A program made the position numbers and the translations under genes. Under the pieces are notes generated by a model. The model was given only the letters and a program-made list of their open reading frames with translations. It was not told where the DNA came from and did not search any database. Shown piece after piece: positions 38,001-48,711 of a DNA stretch of 64,000 nucleotides. This DNA comes from Diplonema papillatum. Taxonomy: Eukaryota; Euglenozoa; Diplonemea; Diplonemida; Diplonemidae. The stretch covers positions 243,399 through 307,398 of the forward strand of contig JAPJBO010000177.1 in the NCBI GenBank assembly GCA_030068145.1, given 5' to 3'. How positions within the stretch are numbered: the stretch's first letter is position 1; every line of letters begins with the position of its first letter.

Positions 38001-39456
38001 GTGTGATCCGGCATGCGCCTCAGGTTTCAGCTTATTCCGCACGTTCGTGAAACAATACGGGAAAGAGAGGTTTCGGGTGAGGATGGACGCTCTCCTTCGC
38101 GTGGGAGCCGACTCGTCTATCAAGGGTCCCGTAGGTCTTATGGCTAATCTTCTGCGGGAGATAAGATTCCTACGGGCCACGCAGCACAGCTTCCAGTCCC
38201 TGTCTTTCGACGGGACTCCCGTGTCGCTACTCGGTAAAGAAGCCCCACACCTCTTTCGTGAGGGCCTGCGTCTGCGCGCGTGGCGTTACTTGACCACACA
38301 GAGACAAGGATTTGACGGAATCGAAGGAGGGGTGGACGTACGTGCCATGAATCGGCTTTGGCTGAACCGCGCGACGGACCACAAATTGAGTTCCGCGATC
38401 AGTCGATGTATTGGGGGAGCGGTGTACTCACGGGAATGGTGCCGCAGGAAGTGGGGTTCGGGGAGCGGCGACTGCGAGTTCTGCGACAGCGGTGCGACGG
38501 GGACCCTGTGGCATTACTACTGGCAATGTCCGGGCCCAGGTTGTAGATGGAACGAGCTGCGATCCCGGTTTTGCATTGCTGAGGCGATGGTCCGGGACAT
38601 GCCCCAGTGCTTGTGCATTAGAGGGATACCCCCCTACGGGACCCCTCCTGACCTCCTGGAGAAGATCCAGAGGCTGATCGGTACGATCTCAATCGAGATG
38701 GCGCAGGCGCAGCGGAGCCTTGCGGCAACACGCCCTTGGGAACTCGCCTCAGGTGCGTCGACGAAATACGACGTACACTTAGCAACGGACAGTCGTAAGT
38801 TGCTAACGACCAACATCGGAACCCGCTTCGCAGCGACGTTGGTCTTCTGGCTGCGGAGTCTATCGTGGGTCAGCTCCAACCCTCTCCCGACGACAGGCGT
38901 GGAACTCGCGCTTGATTTTGAGGCATTTACGCGTTCGAAGCTCCCAGGGAGAACCTTCGCCGAGAAGGGGCTGCAAATTGGGTACCTTATGCGAGCTATC
39001 AACGACCTGTGCTGCGCCGACTCAGGAGTCGCCTCCTTCCCTGGGAAGTGGCGGCAGGGGGTCTGTTCCCTCCGCTGTTTTGGTGCGCCGGCTATGCCGG
39101 GTTGTACCCACCGCCCACGCTTTGCGGCTGGACGGAAGACCGAGTGGATGTTGGGCAAGCTGGAAACAATTTGCGCCCGTAACAGCTGGAACGATGCCGT
39201 ACCTGAATATCCGCACGACGTACCCTATGTTCAGTGGGAGTTGAGATTCTCTGTCAAGATGCTAGCCGCCGCCATAGGGCGGGCTATTGCCAAAAGGAGG
39301 AGAGCCCGCGAAACAACGTGCCAACACACGCCTGCCAGGCGGTCTCGTCCGCCAGTCAGAACGCCCCCGGCTGCGCCACCATCGGTGCAACAATCATCTT
39401 TGACAGGGCCACGGCTCGCTCCGCGCCCACGGCGCAACGACTTGCGCCCGCCGTAG
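35077..39456 (+). CDS. ORF2 of APE-type non-LTR retrotransposon: endonuclease and reverse transcriptase
   Basis: An intact ORF of 1,459 residues. Residues 1-37 form a hydrophobic stretch ending in the 2A-like GIEPNPGP. The APE endonuclease spans about 40-285, with IVTINVTS, CVQETKL, AAGDFNTTP and RIDLLLTNE. RT motifs are LIPKGEGSDPLKLRPI near 640, ALDFAKCFDRV near 722, LQGCPISVVL near 781 and FADDLYLLS near 813. A CCHC-like knuckle CEFCDSG...H....C lies near 1132. There is no RNase H. The conserved FADD and endonuclease Glu/Asp/His residues are present, so the protein may be active. The ATG lies within the stop of ORF1, suggesting reinitiation. The C-terminal ~80 residues are what survives in the fragments at 1.1 and 6.3 kb. 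Confidence 0.92.
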   Translation: MVIHANDLSPQPTREFYLALVAYALLVTQGIEPNPGPPPIRIVTINVTSLMKNLYLLICIAADIICVQETKLTSAGQRSIRMALKQAGALDVWQPFFGSCCVGRKCGNSVPSQVTGGSAGVAIFVKKGLPACIVEPFDAAEQRAYESARFLHVRVATGVGKGAVHVVSLYGHCGISEKPERERLIEGSLWGLRQRLGAVPLVAAGDFNTTPLGSPALRFALRNGWSDSAELQAEALGSPAEFTCYHGQPSRIDLLLTNEVASAALGRVETFEAGLPTHKAVRATFNLAVFQQLNPVLRYPRAIPSTGLSGLDDPNALRNVSEKYRLGDPCPPGLEGSPRVNFLWQRTSRAAEEYLILKSGIEGNLTGYCGRGVRRELNSQRVSARPSPEGAGADTASLKRARCLLGRIREYAAARAKWESTIVSPGPLPFQLEGQWTKIRSFRSFVLLRTDGKCALPPEPPSAKIGRGLAFTVSGLCRDLAHSTLTSRYLKSARSQRELRDPLGKESFAWVKKDAPSGLSFVTGADGRLTANLAEVDALVRRSWDPVLRMYAEKREPEFAPFFQEYKDFITQHPCNLNPITAERLRQVAKKKSVQTSCGVDGWRMREIAVLPNAILESFVAVLNEVEETGFWPDGVLDAMVTLIPKGEGSDPLKLRPITVSSVVYRLWASVRLQDVMLWQELWIHGSQHGFRHGHSCDDVVMDIALSIEESLTNGTPLCGVALDFAKCFDRVPQALVLDLMEALGLHERVLAPLRHIYKHLRRRFRYPLGVGEMFTVTNGILQGCPISVVLINALLSVLSKALVSRARVSPKSFADDLYLLSQLARLLQEGIRTTEVFDSLTGFALNEDKSVSFSTSPEPPRLVIGRKIIRSSKIVKVLGVPLGTEGPVDNRRANATVEAAARLEAAPLMHRTKFRIMQTIAASAYYGAAYCTNTTGGFVNSSTLRTALSACVIPRSNRAKSPLAVLSLVAKAHLCDPACASGFSLFRTFVKQYGKERFRVRMDALLRVGADSSIKGPVGLMANLLREIRFLRATQHSFQSLSFDGTPVSLLGKEAPHLFREGLRLRAWRYLTTQRQGFDGIEGGVDVRAMNRLWLNRATDHKLSSAISRCIGGAVYSREWCRRKWGSGSGDCEFCDSGATGTLWHYYWQCPGPGCRWNELRSRFCIAEAMVRDMPQCLCIRGIPPYGTPPDLLEKIQRLIGTISIEMAQAQRSLAATRPWELASGASTKYDVHLATDSRKLLTTNIGTRFAATLVFWLRSLSWVSSNPLPTTGVELALDFEAFTRSKLPGRTFAEKGLQIGYLMRAINDLCCADSGVASFPGKWRQGVCSLRCFGAPAMPGCTHRPRFAAGRKTEWMLGKLETICARNSWNDAVPEYPHDVPYVQWELRFSVKMLAAAIGRAIAKRRRARETTCQHTPARRSRPPVRTPPAAPPSVQQSSLTGPRLAPRPRRNDLRPP

Positions 39457-40010
39457 TAGTACGGGATAGTAGTGGGGCGACCGGATACTCCTCGGAGAGA
39501 TGGTCCCTGCACTCTAACTCGTCTCTCTCTCTCTCTTTTACTTTAACCCATTTTCTTACACATTATGGGACGACATTAATACAACGGACTTAACCATAAG
39601 GGAAGCACTTAAGTCGGGAAAATATATAACGGAAGCTGCTTCCGTTATAGCGTTCTTGGAAAAAAGACGTACCGGAACAATTATGTACCGGATATAAGAC
39701 GTACCCGCGGGCCTCAGGGAAAAACTTTGTGACTTTTTCCGCTTGGTTGGCTTCTGCTGGAATTTGTCACAGAGTGCTTGCGCAACTGCCTGCAACAGCC
39801 ACATCCAGGATCAAATCAAGACGCAACGATACAACGCTGCGCTTTTCTTCGAGATTCCGCTGCTGCCCCAATCCTGCCAGCTCAGCAGATCGTGCCGGCT
39901 GAACAGGCCACGGCAGATGAAGTTGTGGCAGATGCCTCCCGCGCAGGAACAACACGAGGTCTGCAAACCCAGGGTCATGGGCTGCACCGACCTCCGCACC
40001 GGTGCGCCAT
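39457..40010. other. 3' region of the APE element and spacer
   Basis: Contains a CT microsatellite (39520-39537) and a near-perfect palindrome at 39626-39648 (ATAACGGAAGC, T, GCTTCCGTTAT). No gene is recognised. Confidence 0.5.
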
Positions 40011-40014
40011 CAAT

Positions 40015-40200
40015 TCCTTTTTTGGAGATGTTCTCGCTGGTCCACGTAGCAGACCGTTTTCTTCGAATTTATGCTCACGTTCTGCTCCGATGAAGAGATT
40101 CGCGGAAAATTGACCCAGGAAGGAAACGAATAGTATGTGCGTGGTTTGTGGGTCTCTCCAATGTTCAGGGCAGCGGGAATGGAAACACCGCAGATTGGCA
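40015..40200 (-). repeat. dispersed copy of the 204-bp tRNA-like repeat
   Basis: Shares CTGGTCCACGTAGCAGACC, GATGAAGAGATTCGCGGAAA and GTATGTGCGTGGTTTGTGGG with the satellite monomers at 20.6-22.3 kb. It is a single, diverged copy, showing that the unit is dispersed as well as tandem. Confidence 0.75.
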
Positions 40201-40443
40201 AGACTTTGCACCGTAGATTCACGCCAAAAAGGTCAAAACTACCAGCGCAATTATGTTGCCACGTCGGGGCAAGTGGTGAAACCGCCGGAACTCGGGGATT
40301 GAAGATGACCCCTGCTAAATTTTGTTCGGGCAGATGTTCTAGCGCACAGCGTCGGCGGCCACGCATGGATCGAAGCGTCGAGGTGGATCCGCGACCCGGA
40401 CTTCTTTTATGCTAACTATCAGCGTTTCTGGCGACGGCTGCTC

Positions 40444-41756
40444 GAGCCGCTCTCAAGGCTCCACCCAAACCACGCTGCCGACGTGGCAATGTCGTCGATC
40501 ACCGGACGAGTGCCGAAGGCCACCCCCATCACCGAGATGAGACTGTTCACCGTCGCGAAGAAAACACCGCCTCATATGTTGGCCGAAGGCGCTCAACGAG
40601 CACGCCACACCGAACCCCGGACCCCCCACGGTCCTACCCTCAAGGGAAGAGGTGTGGGACACAATACGTGCATCGGTGATGGGCCTCGAGGTGGACGCCG
40701 TGAGCTACTTCCACGCTTTTCCCTTGCACCCGTCCTTCCTTTCTCTAGCTTTTGGGATGCGACTTCCGATACACGGGAAGAGGGTCCTCAAAGTGATGCC
40801 CATGGGTTGGGAGTCGATGGGTGTCGCGACAAACCTGGCCGATTTGTTAGCGCGAGGGGTTAGGCAGAAATGCCCCGCCGGACGCGTCACTCCCTGGGTG
40901 GACAATTTCTTCCTCTCAGCCCCCGATTCACGTACGATGCTGAGTGTGGAAAGCTTGGAAAGCGGTGTCCAGTTTTGTTGGCCTGAAGACGAAAGACGAG
41001 GAGTATGCTCCGCGTTCGCGTGTACCGTGGCTGGGACTCGACGTCGATCTCGCCAAGAACCTTCTTCGAGCCCCTTCGAAGGTAGTAAACGCCCTCACGG
41101 ACGCCGTTGCCGCGGCAGAGCGCGCTTGCACGTTCAGAGAGGCCTACCGGGTGTTGGGCACGGTCAATTTCCACATGTATTTCTTAGGAATTGATGCGTG
41201 GGACTACCCGACACTGTCTCGTTTCCAGTCGCGTTTCGGCAGGCTCCTAGCTGATCAACAGCGGCTCTGGGACACGGCTTGTCCGATATGGCTTTCTTTT
41301 GCTTCGGCGCTCCCGGCGGTCACGCAGGAAATTGGCCAGTGGCACAGCGTGCCAGAGAGGCCCCGGGGGCGCGTCTTCCTCCTTTACACAAATGCCTCCC
41401 TCTCCGGTTGGGGCATTCTAGCTTCTGGGTTCTTCGCTGAAGGGCGCATGGGATGCTTGTGAGTCGGGCGAGCCAATACACAGGCTGGAGGCCCGCGCTT
41501 TGTTGAAAGGCGTAGTGCGGATCTCACCCTCCTTCCACGAAGGGCGACTATAAGGGCGATGGCGGACAACACCGTATGCATTCACTCCGCGGCGCGCGGG
41601 CGATGCCGCGATTTCCTCACGGCTGAGGTGCTCAGGTCGGCGAAGAGGACTGCCGCCCTCAGAGAACAGCGGCTGGAATTGGCGTATGTTTCCACGAAGG
41701 AGCAGCTCGCCGACCCGCTATCGCGCGGTCTACCAACACCGCAATCATGGTTTTGA
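40444..41756 (+). pseudogene. decayed RT-RNase H retroelement
   Basis: Pieces in two or three frames resemble the RT-RNase H protein at 52288-54276. They include VSYFHAFPLHPSFLSLAFGM (palm motif A region), MPMGWESMGVATNLADLLAR (motif B), VDNFFLSAP in place of the catalytic motif, WLGLDVDLAKNLLRAP (connection), and YTNASLSGWGILASGF then LAYVSTKEQLADPLSRG (RNase H). The RT catalytic aspartates are damaged and frameshifts occur near 40990 and 41460, so it is inactive. Direct repeats at 41838-41976 and 42401-42539 lie downstream, as B repeats would in a split-repeat element. Confidence 0.75.
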
Positions 41757-41837
41757 AATGGATTTTTAGCCCAGGACACTTCTCTGAAAGTTTACATCTT
41801 GATCATTGTTATGTCAACGCAGCGACTCCGCGCACGT

Positions 41838-41976
41838 GAAGAAGTTCGTGGCATACACACGAGAATCTCTGCAAGACCTTTCTACGTTTGTTACGCACCA
41901 TCAATCTGGTATCACGCAGCAGCAAGGACGAGAGCAGCGAGTACGCAGCAGTGAGACGGGCGAGGAGGAGAGTATT
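41838..41976 (+). repeat. 139-bp direct repeat, copy 1
   Basis: From GAAGAAGTTCGTGGC to AGGAGAGTATT. It matches 42401-42539 with only about three visible mismatches, separated by 424 bp. Confidence 0.9.
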
Positions 41977-42400
41977 GGTCGTAGAAGATCGAAGATCTTA
42001 GAAGATTAATACTATTCCGACGAGAACTAACACTTGTACAAAGGTTATTACCCGTCGCTCCCAAGAAGAACACCGTAATTTTACCCCTCGCTTGCCCATC
42101 CACCCTTGCCCATTTTTTCTTGAACGGGAAAAACACGCAGTCTTTTTATCCCCGAGGTTTTATTATCCCGCAATCGAACCAGGTTGTAATACCTAAACAC
42201 ATACACACCTTCTCCGGTAGCTCCCGGCTCAGCCGACTCTCGCGGCCTTCTTAAAAGCTCTCCATCCAACCCTCTGCTTTTCTTCTTTCTCTGTATCTCC
42301 AAGTTCTCCCCACGTGCTGGCACCGCGAAGCGAGGTCCGTCGCTGCTAGCGGGCCCAGAGAAGGGAAATAAAATTCAAGTCCAGTGTCCTGAGGCGTCAC

Positions 42401-42539
42401 GAAGAAGTTCGTGGCATACACACGAGAATCTCTGCATGACCTTTCTACGTTTGTTACGCACCATCAATCTGGTATCACGCAGCAGCAAGGACGAGAGCAG
42501 CGAGTACGGAGCAGCGAGACGGGCGAGGAGGAGAGTATT
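42401..42539 (+). repeat. 139-bp direct repeat, copy 2
   Basis: Partner of 41838-41976. The 424 bp between them (41977-42400) have no gene. The arrangement after an RT-RNase H relic is like B1-A2-B2 of split-direct-repeat elements. Confidence 0.9.
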
Positions 42540-42635
42540 ATCACCACTTTTCGAGCGTCTGCCTCGCTGCCAGTTAGCACCATGTATGGTCGGGGGACGC
42601 GGATCAAAAACATAAAAATAGTCTGCCCATTTTTT

Positions 42636-42770
42636 TTGCAAATTCTTACCAGGAATTGTAATGCAAAATAGGGAGCAACCTTTTGCAAATTCTTACCAGG
42701 AATTGTAATGCAAAATTGGGACTAGTCCCCTAAGGGCACATTTCACATTGGGGCTAGTCCCCTAAGGGTA
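42636..42770. repeat. short duplicated segments
   Basis: TTGCAAATTCTTACCAGGAA plus TTGTAATGCAAAA occurs twice, about 46 bp apart. CTAGTCCCCTAAGGG also occurs twice (about 42723 and 42755). Confidence 0.8.
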
Positions 42771-42843
42771 GATAAACTCCAAACTTTATTTCTTCGTTGC
42801 GCGCGTTCGATTTTCTTTTAATCTTGGTCAGGCGGTTTGTGCT

Positions 42844-43365
42844 GCATGCCTCCGAACGGCATGCCCAACCCGCCGCAACCCGCCGCATGCCTCCGAATGG
42901 CATCCTCAACCCGCCGCAACCCGCCGCACGCCTCCGAATGGCATGCCCAACCCGCCGCAACCCGCCACATGCTTCCGAATGGCATCCTCAACCCGCCGCA
43001 ACCCGCCGCACACCCCCGAATGGTATCCTCAACCCGCCGCAACCCGCCGCACGCCTCCGAATGGCATGCCCAACCCGCCGCAACCCGCCGCATGCTTCCG
43101 AATGGCATCCTCAACCCGCCGCAACCCGCCGCACACCCCCGAATGGTATCCTCAACCCGCCGCAACCCGCCGCATGCCTCCGAATGGCATCCTCAACCCG
43201 CCGCAACCCGCCGCACGCCTCCGAATGGCATGCCCAACCCGCCGCAACCCGCCGCATGCCTCCGAATGGCATCCTCAACCCGCCGCACACCCCCGAATGG
43301 TATCCTCAACCCGCCGCAACCCGCCGCACGCCTCCGAATGGCATGCCTCCGAATGGCATCCTGCA
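42844..43365 (+). repeat. 41-bp tandem repeat
   Basis: About 13 copies of GCATGCCTCCGAATGGCATC followed by CTCAACCCGCCGCAACCCGCC, with some truncated units. The period is 41 bp, not a multiple of three, and the unit has no stop codon on the plus strand. All three forward frames are therefore open for about 190-215 codons by chance. Confidence 0.95.
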
Positions 43366-43479
43366 AACCCGGCAGCAAATCCTCCACGTTGTGTTCTAAC
43401 GGCTAGCTCGAGAAATATAGCTCAAAGCATCTGCAGAATAACACGAAAAACCTCTAGGCAAAAACCCGTTTTCACATTT

Positions 43480-43483
<4 letters not shown>

Positions 43484-43538
<55 letters not shown>
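43484..43538. repeat. (CT)n microsatellite
   Basis: About 27 CT dinucleotides. A second, longer CT-rich tract flanks the split-repeat element at 54563-54760. Confidence 0.95.
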
Positions 43539-43541
<3 letters not shown>

Positions 43542-44084
43542 TTTTTCCCCTCGTGCTAGCGTCTGCCTGCAGCAGACCTTTGTCGAATGAGTCCAAGTGC
43601 CAGATTTCTCGTCACACTTGCTACCTCCTCATCGGGCGGGCAGTACTGCACAGGCTCATAGGCGGCAATGAACGATGCTCCGGAGACAGTCAACATCTGA
43701 CGCCGTGGAGATGTCGGGTATTAGAACGGTTCCTCCCTTCCCCCCGTAGTAACGCGTACAGGGCAGTGTGGCTCCTGCGCCAGCCGCACCAGGCCGCGCC
43801 AGAAAGCCCTGTATGGCGCGTTTGGCGCTATTTGCGCGCCCTTAGTGTTTTCACCAGGAATTGACAACTTCTTCACTTTGGGATCATCATTCGTCCATTT
43901 TCTCGGCGATCCCGGCGTGCGTTCCGACAGGTTTTTGGTCCGGTGAGAAGATCGATGACGAAATCTTCCAGAGAACCTGTTCTCAGAGGGTGTCAACCAG
44001 TTCTGGTGCCTTCCCACACCCTGTCCTTCCAGAGCCAGTGAGAACCAACGCTTTTTCCAGGGGATCGATCCCTGCAAGCAGCCT

Positions 44085-44290
44085 TTTTGGACCGGTTTTG
44101 ACGGGTGCAATGCGGGTGTAATGTACCCTGCGGCAATGAAATGCCGACGAACCACAATAATCCGCCTACGTTTCCGGGTCTATTCGGCACCGTTCTCTTC
44201 ATCCGAGAAAAGAGCGAGCAAAAAGTCGTCGGAAAATATTTGCTACGTAGACCAGCGGGAAAATATCACCACACTTTGCCAAAACCAGAG
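44085..44290 (+). repeat. dispersed copy of the 204-bp tRNA-like repeat, opposite orientation
   Basis: TTTCCGGGTCTATTCGGCAC, CTCTTCATCCGAGAA and TGCTACGTAGACCAGCGGGA match the reverse complement of the satellite monomer. Here the A-box-like TAGACCAGCGG is on the plus strand. Confidence 0.75.
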
Positions 44291-44299
44291 TCCACTGTT

Positions 44300-45800
44300 T
44301 GTGCCCATTGAAAAATGACCCAGACTGGGTATCAATTCCGCCGAGGCACACTTTTGCCCACGTGGGAACCTAAATTTCCTTGGGGCTACAGGGTGCGCCA
44401 AACGCGCCGCGCCGCGCCACGCCAAACGCGCCGTGCGGGGGAAGGGAGGCGATTCGTAGTCCACCTGTTAAGGGAAACCTTTGACATTTGAGTCAAAAAT
44501 AAACGCAGAAATGTCCAGAAAATGGGTTTGGCACCTCAAATAAAACTTCAAAGTATCATGTGGTGGTGTTTGAGTGTGGGCAAAATTTTCGGGTTCTGGG
44601 CCAAAAAGTTGCTAAGTACACAAAATGTTTTTTTCTTTTTGCGACGACCAATTTCTGCTTCCCTGGAGACAGTATTTGTTACAGCTAAAAAGAACGTTGG
44701 CAGCGGTTTAACCAGAACACACGTAGGTTAAATCGCACAAACAAAACTCCTATCCTTGCCCCTCCACTTTTCCCCACCCTGTGCTACAACTAAGAAGTAA
44801 AAAAATAAAGCAAACCTACGCATTTCTTTCTCCCTCATCCCCTCCCCGCACCTCCTGCTTTCTTCTTTTCTCGGACCCCGCTTTTCAGACAGCAATCTTG
44901 ACGCATTTCTTTCTCCCTCATCCCTCCGGATTCCCCCCGTCTCAGCACTCTATTATCCCTTCTTTCTCCGCACCTCCTGCCCTCTTCTTTTCTCGGACCC
45001 CGCTTTTCAATGGTACAAGCAATTGGGGTTTTAAATCATTGCGATGTGTTCCAAAAATGTTAGCCTGAACCACCACCGTACTGCAAACCATGTCACCGTT
45101 TACATGTCCGTGCTTCACATGAAGATCCCTAACTCAAGACATACCAGGTGAAAAAGTAAAACAATGTGTGGATGCGTCAACGAAACAGTTTTTGACAAGG
45201 ATACCGAAAGAGCGAAGGCATATTTTTTGGCGCACTCTTATTCTCCCCCGCCCCTCTGCTTTTCCCCACCCTGGGCTACAACTAAGAAGTAACAATACTC
45301 GAGGGACTGCCTTGCCTTGTGCTCATTTCGAAGGAGGCTAGAGGGGGAGAAAACAATACAACTACAAAGTGGGTCTTTTTTGTTGAACGCTTACGCATCA
45401 GGACCCCCAGGGACCACGCAGTGGCACACCAAATCTGAGGGCGGAGCAAGATCCTCTGCATGGGGCGACCAGACACTCTCTGGCGTGTCGCTCACTAGGG
45501 CCAGCACCCCGCGGGTGTAGGGGTCGGCCCTTTGCGCATCACTCGGCACTGATGACAAGGCCGGCAGCCCGTGCGGCGTCGAATATCCTCGTCAAAAGCA
45601 CGTTGGCCGCGAAATTCTTCGAGTGTCCCTTGTTGAGACAATGGTATGGTCCTTTGACAGAGTGAGCCGATGCCTCTCATCTCACCTTTAAAACACGGCT
45701 GAGTCGCGCATGCTCTTGACAGACGCTAACGTCCGACATTTCGCACGCGCGTCGCAGTCGTTGGGTGGTATTGACAAGGGGTTTCATCGGACACTCGGAT
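44300..45800. other. unassigned region with dispersed repeats
   Basis: No gene is recognised. The segments around 44810-45010 and 45330-45390 (CCGCACCTCCTGCCCTCTTC, TTCTCGGACCCCGCTTTTC, TTTGTTGAACGCTTACGC) belong to a dispersed family also present at 51565-51780 and 60715-61125. Confidence 0.55.
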
Positions 45801-45808
45801 GAGCTTCG

Positions 45809-48424
45809 TTACTTCACTGCCGCAGGTTCCCCCCTGCCCTGGGAGGTCCGCTTGGCTGCCTTCGGGTTGCGTTTCCGCGTTGGTGTTGTTGCTTCGCTTT
45901 TGGACTCCTTCTTCGACTTCGCACGGTCCCAACGTCCTGGTCTGCCCTTGGTGCACGTCTTGCGCTCAGTCTGCGCAGTTCGTCTCTCCTGCTTGACTTC
46001 GTGCTTCCATCGAGCCTGCTTGCGCTCCCATCCCGACGGGTAATGCGTCTGCGGTCGAAAACTGCCATTCAGTGTTGCAGCTTTGCGGAGCCCAGCCTGC
46101 GGTATGGCTCGCACCTTGTCGCCGGCCTTCTTCGCCGTCTGCTCTCGTGCGGCGGCTTCGTAGGCGCGCATCACGGCTTCAAACGCCTGCTGGCTCGCCA
46201 TCTGTGGCCTCTTGTTGAGTCCGGCCATGTTTCCGCCTCCGAGAGACGTCAGGACGTTGACTTGCATCTCAAGCGCCGGGTGAATCGGCGTCTGCACGAT
46301 ACTCGTCAGCCGTCGCATCGCGCTCTTCATCGCGTACGATTTCGCGGTCGCCGAGTCCCGATACTCGGCTGTCGCTCGTCTCTGGACTTCATCCATCGCA
46401 CGATTCGATAGAGCATCGGCGTCGATATTCTGCTCGCGCGGCACGTGCTCCAACTTGATGTCGATGCCTTTCTGCCGCAGTTCCGCCACCTCTGCCTGCG
46501 CCCTCGTCTTGTACGGTCGCAGAGCTTCGGAACAGCGCGCGTTTCCTGTCATCTGGTCAACGACAAGTCCGCTGTCCCCCCGAACAACCAGCTCTCCGCT
46601 CAGCCCTGGCTGGTCTTGGAGTCGGTGCAGTGCCTTGATCAGAGCCGTGTACTCCGCGACGTTGTTTGTCGCTCGCTCTTCGATCGGGGCACAAATCTCC
46701 CATTGTTTCTTCCCCGCGAGGTAGTATACGGCTCCTGCACCCGAAACGGCCCCACGCGTCCCGTTGTTCCGCGAGCCGCCGTCGAAGAAGACTGCTGTCA
46801 GCGGTTCGGGCAGTTCGTCCCTCGCCAGCCACTGTTTCTCTCTTTCTTCCGTGTTGCGTTTCTCTCGACGCCGAGTTTTGAGCGGCGTCAGCGTCAGGCC
46901 GCTAAAAAGCTCGAAGTCAATTGCGAGTTCAAAGAACGTCGCAGAGGCGTCGCCTCCTTGCTCCGCCCATCGCTTCGAGGAGCTCCATTTTGCCATCGCT
47001 ACGAGCATCTCTTGCGAGTCGGGCCACGCTGTGGTGCTTGGCCGGGCTCCCTGCACATCGATGGGGTACACAGCAGTCGGTGGTTTCGGGCACCATCCCC
47101 ACGGGTAGGTGTCGACAGAAAACTCCTTTCTCCGACAATCCTTCTCAACTAATCCTTCCACCTTCTGTCGGTCGAGCAGAATGCGCGCACACATTAGCTG
47201 AATCGACCCTGCCATGTCCGCCGCTTGGTCGTGTTGCGCCTGTTTCGGCACGACGCCACAGAGAGCGAGACATTTCGGCATGTTCGGAAGACTGGCGACG
47301 AGGTGCGGGTACTCATTCCTGATTGCTGTCCACCTCGTGCAGTCCCACCACATGTGGTGCTCGTCTTCCGGTACCCCCGCGTCGCAGTACTTGCAGACAT
47401 CGTGCCCAAGCCGCTTTCCCGTCAAAACAGCGTTAGTGATGACTGCGCGCACCAGCCCTTGCTGGTATCCGGTCAGCCCTCCTTCCGTCAACAGTCGTCG
47501 TGTCGCCGGACCGTCGATGCCGTGGATAATCCCCTCGAATTGTCCTCGCACGATCTTCGCATATCTGCTGGTGCGGACGGCCTCCCTCACCGCGTGCTGA
47601 AACTCGTCTCTCGCAACTGCCGCCCGCCTCTTTGCGCCCCTGTCTTCTGCGTCGGTGTCGCAGAAGAGGTTCCATTCCTCCGGTTGCGCCGGGTCTCGTA
47701 GACGTCCAAGCTCAGTCCACGTCCAGCCTACCTCTTCGACAGCCTCCTGGAACAGGGCTACCGGCCCCTTCTTCTTCGCGTTGATTTCTCCGCGCTCCTC
47801 TCTTTCGCGCCTTATTGCTCGTACCTCCTCTGCCAATCGCCTGAGTCGTGGTCGTCTGCCTAATTGCTGCCCGAGCGTGAGCAGCCGCCGATGCAAAACG
47901 ACAGAAGCCGGGTCCAGCCGGTGTCCGCGGCACAACACATTCAGCACTATTGCGCCGTTCCGGCGTGGGCTTCCGGACCAGATCCCCGCCATTGTTGCTC
48001 TCATCAAAGCTTGAACGTACTTCTTAGGTGGCTGCCACACGGCGGTTCCATACAGCGCTTTGGTCGTTGCTGCAGCGGCCACGTATCGCTCCCTTGCTTC
48101 CATCGGTACGGGGAGGTGTCGAGCCCGGCGGGCGATGGCTTGTGCCTTTTCGTGTCGCCCCTTTATGCGCTTGCTCGGCTTCGGCGATCCTTGACTTACC
48201 GAAAGCATCGTCCCCAACACGTCGAAAGCCTGCTGTCTCTCTATCGTCTTCCCTTGCACTTTCACCGTCCTCTCACGGCTTTCACACGTTGTGTACCAGT
48301 AGGACTTGGCGGCTCCGACTCCCAAGTCTGCCGCATTCGCGAATCGTGTTGTTGTCTGTGTTGAGACGACTTTGCTTAAGTTTGCTTTGGAGTTCTGCTT
48401 CAGATTACGAGGAAACGAAAGCAA
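45809..48424 (-). pseudogene. 5'-truncated retrotransposon: RT thumb, zinc knuckle and RNase H
   Basis: An open frame of about 870 codons, but the RT fingers and palm are missing. It begins near the end of the RT domain (LGVGAAKSYWYTTC...FDVLGTML), then has a thumb-like region, a knuckle CKYCDAGVPEDEHHMWWDC and an RNase H. The RNase H has all four acidic positions: FFDGGSRNN, NNVAEYTAL, RGDSGLVVDQ and DADALSNRA. A basic tail of about 150 residues follows. Its apparent ATG lies in the inverted repeat of element C at 48431-48433 and is an accident of that insertion. The long open frame suggests recent truncation. Confidence 0.8.
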
Positions 48425-48440
48425 ATTTAACATAGATGGC

Positions 48441-48711
48441 CGTTATATAACGTTATATAACGTTATATAACGTTATTCCCGGAGTTATTTGTTACCCCCC
48501 CCCTAAATCCAGAAAAACCGTTATTGACCGTTATAAAACCGTTATTTGCCATTTTTGGTCGAAAAATAACGTTATTTGACCGTTATAACGTTATATAACG
48601 TTATATAACGTTATAATAACGGTATAATAACGTTATATAACGTTATAATAACGTTATATAACGTTATAATAACGTTATATAACGTTATATAACGTTATAT
48701 AACGGTTTTTT
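48441..48711. repeat. TTATATAACG palindromic repeats, left arm of element C
   Basis: Many copies of the self-complementary decamer-like CGTTATATAACG, interrupted at 48477-48570. Matching repeats lie at 50410-50487 on the right arm. Confidence 0.9.

Larger units (their letters stand above)
32640..39730 (+). mobile_element. APE-type non-LTR retrotransposon with two ORFs
   Basis: ORF1 (about 33282-35083) and ORF2 (35077-39456), preceded by a 5' region with ACTACTACT-type repeats (32775-32880). A 3' region follows with a short CT run (39520-39537). Truncated relatives of the ORF2 end lie at 1140-1402 and 6299-6562. The outer ends are approximate; no poly(A) or target duplication was found. Confidence 0.65.

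Noticed and set aside
48431-48433. ATG as start of the 874-codon RT-RNase H frame
   Set aside because: It lies in the inverted repeat of element C; the retroelement homology begins only at about 48390 and lacks the RT palm.
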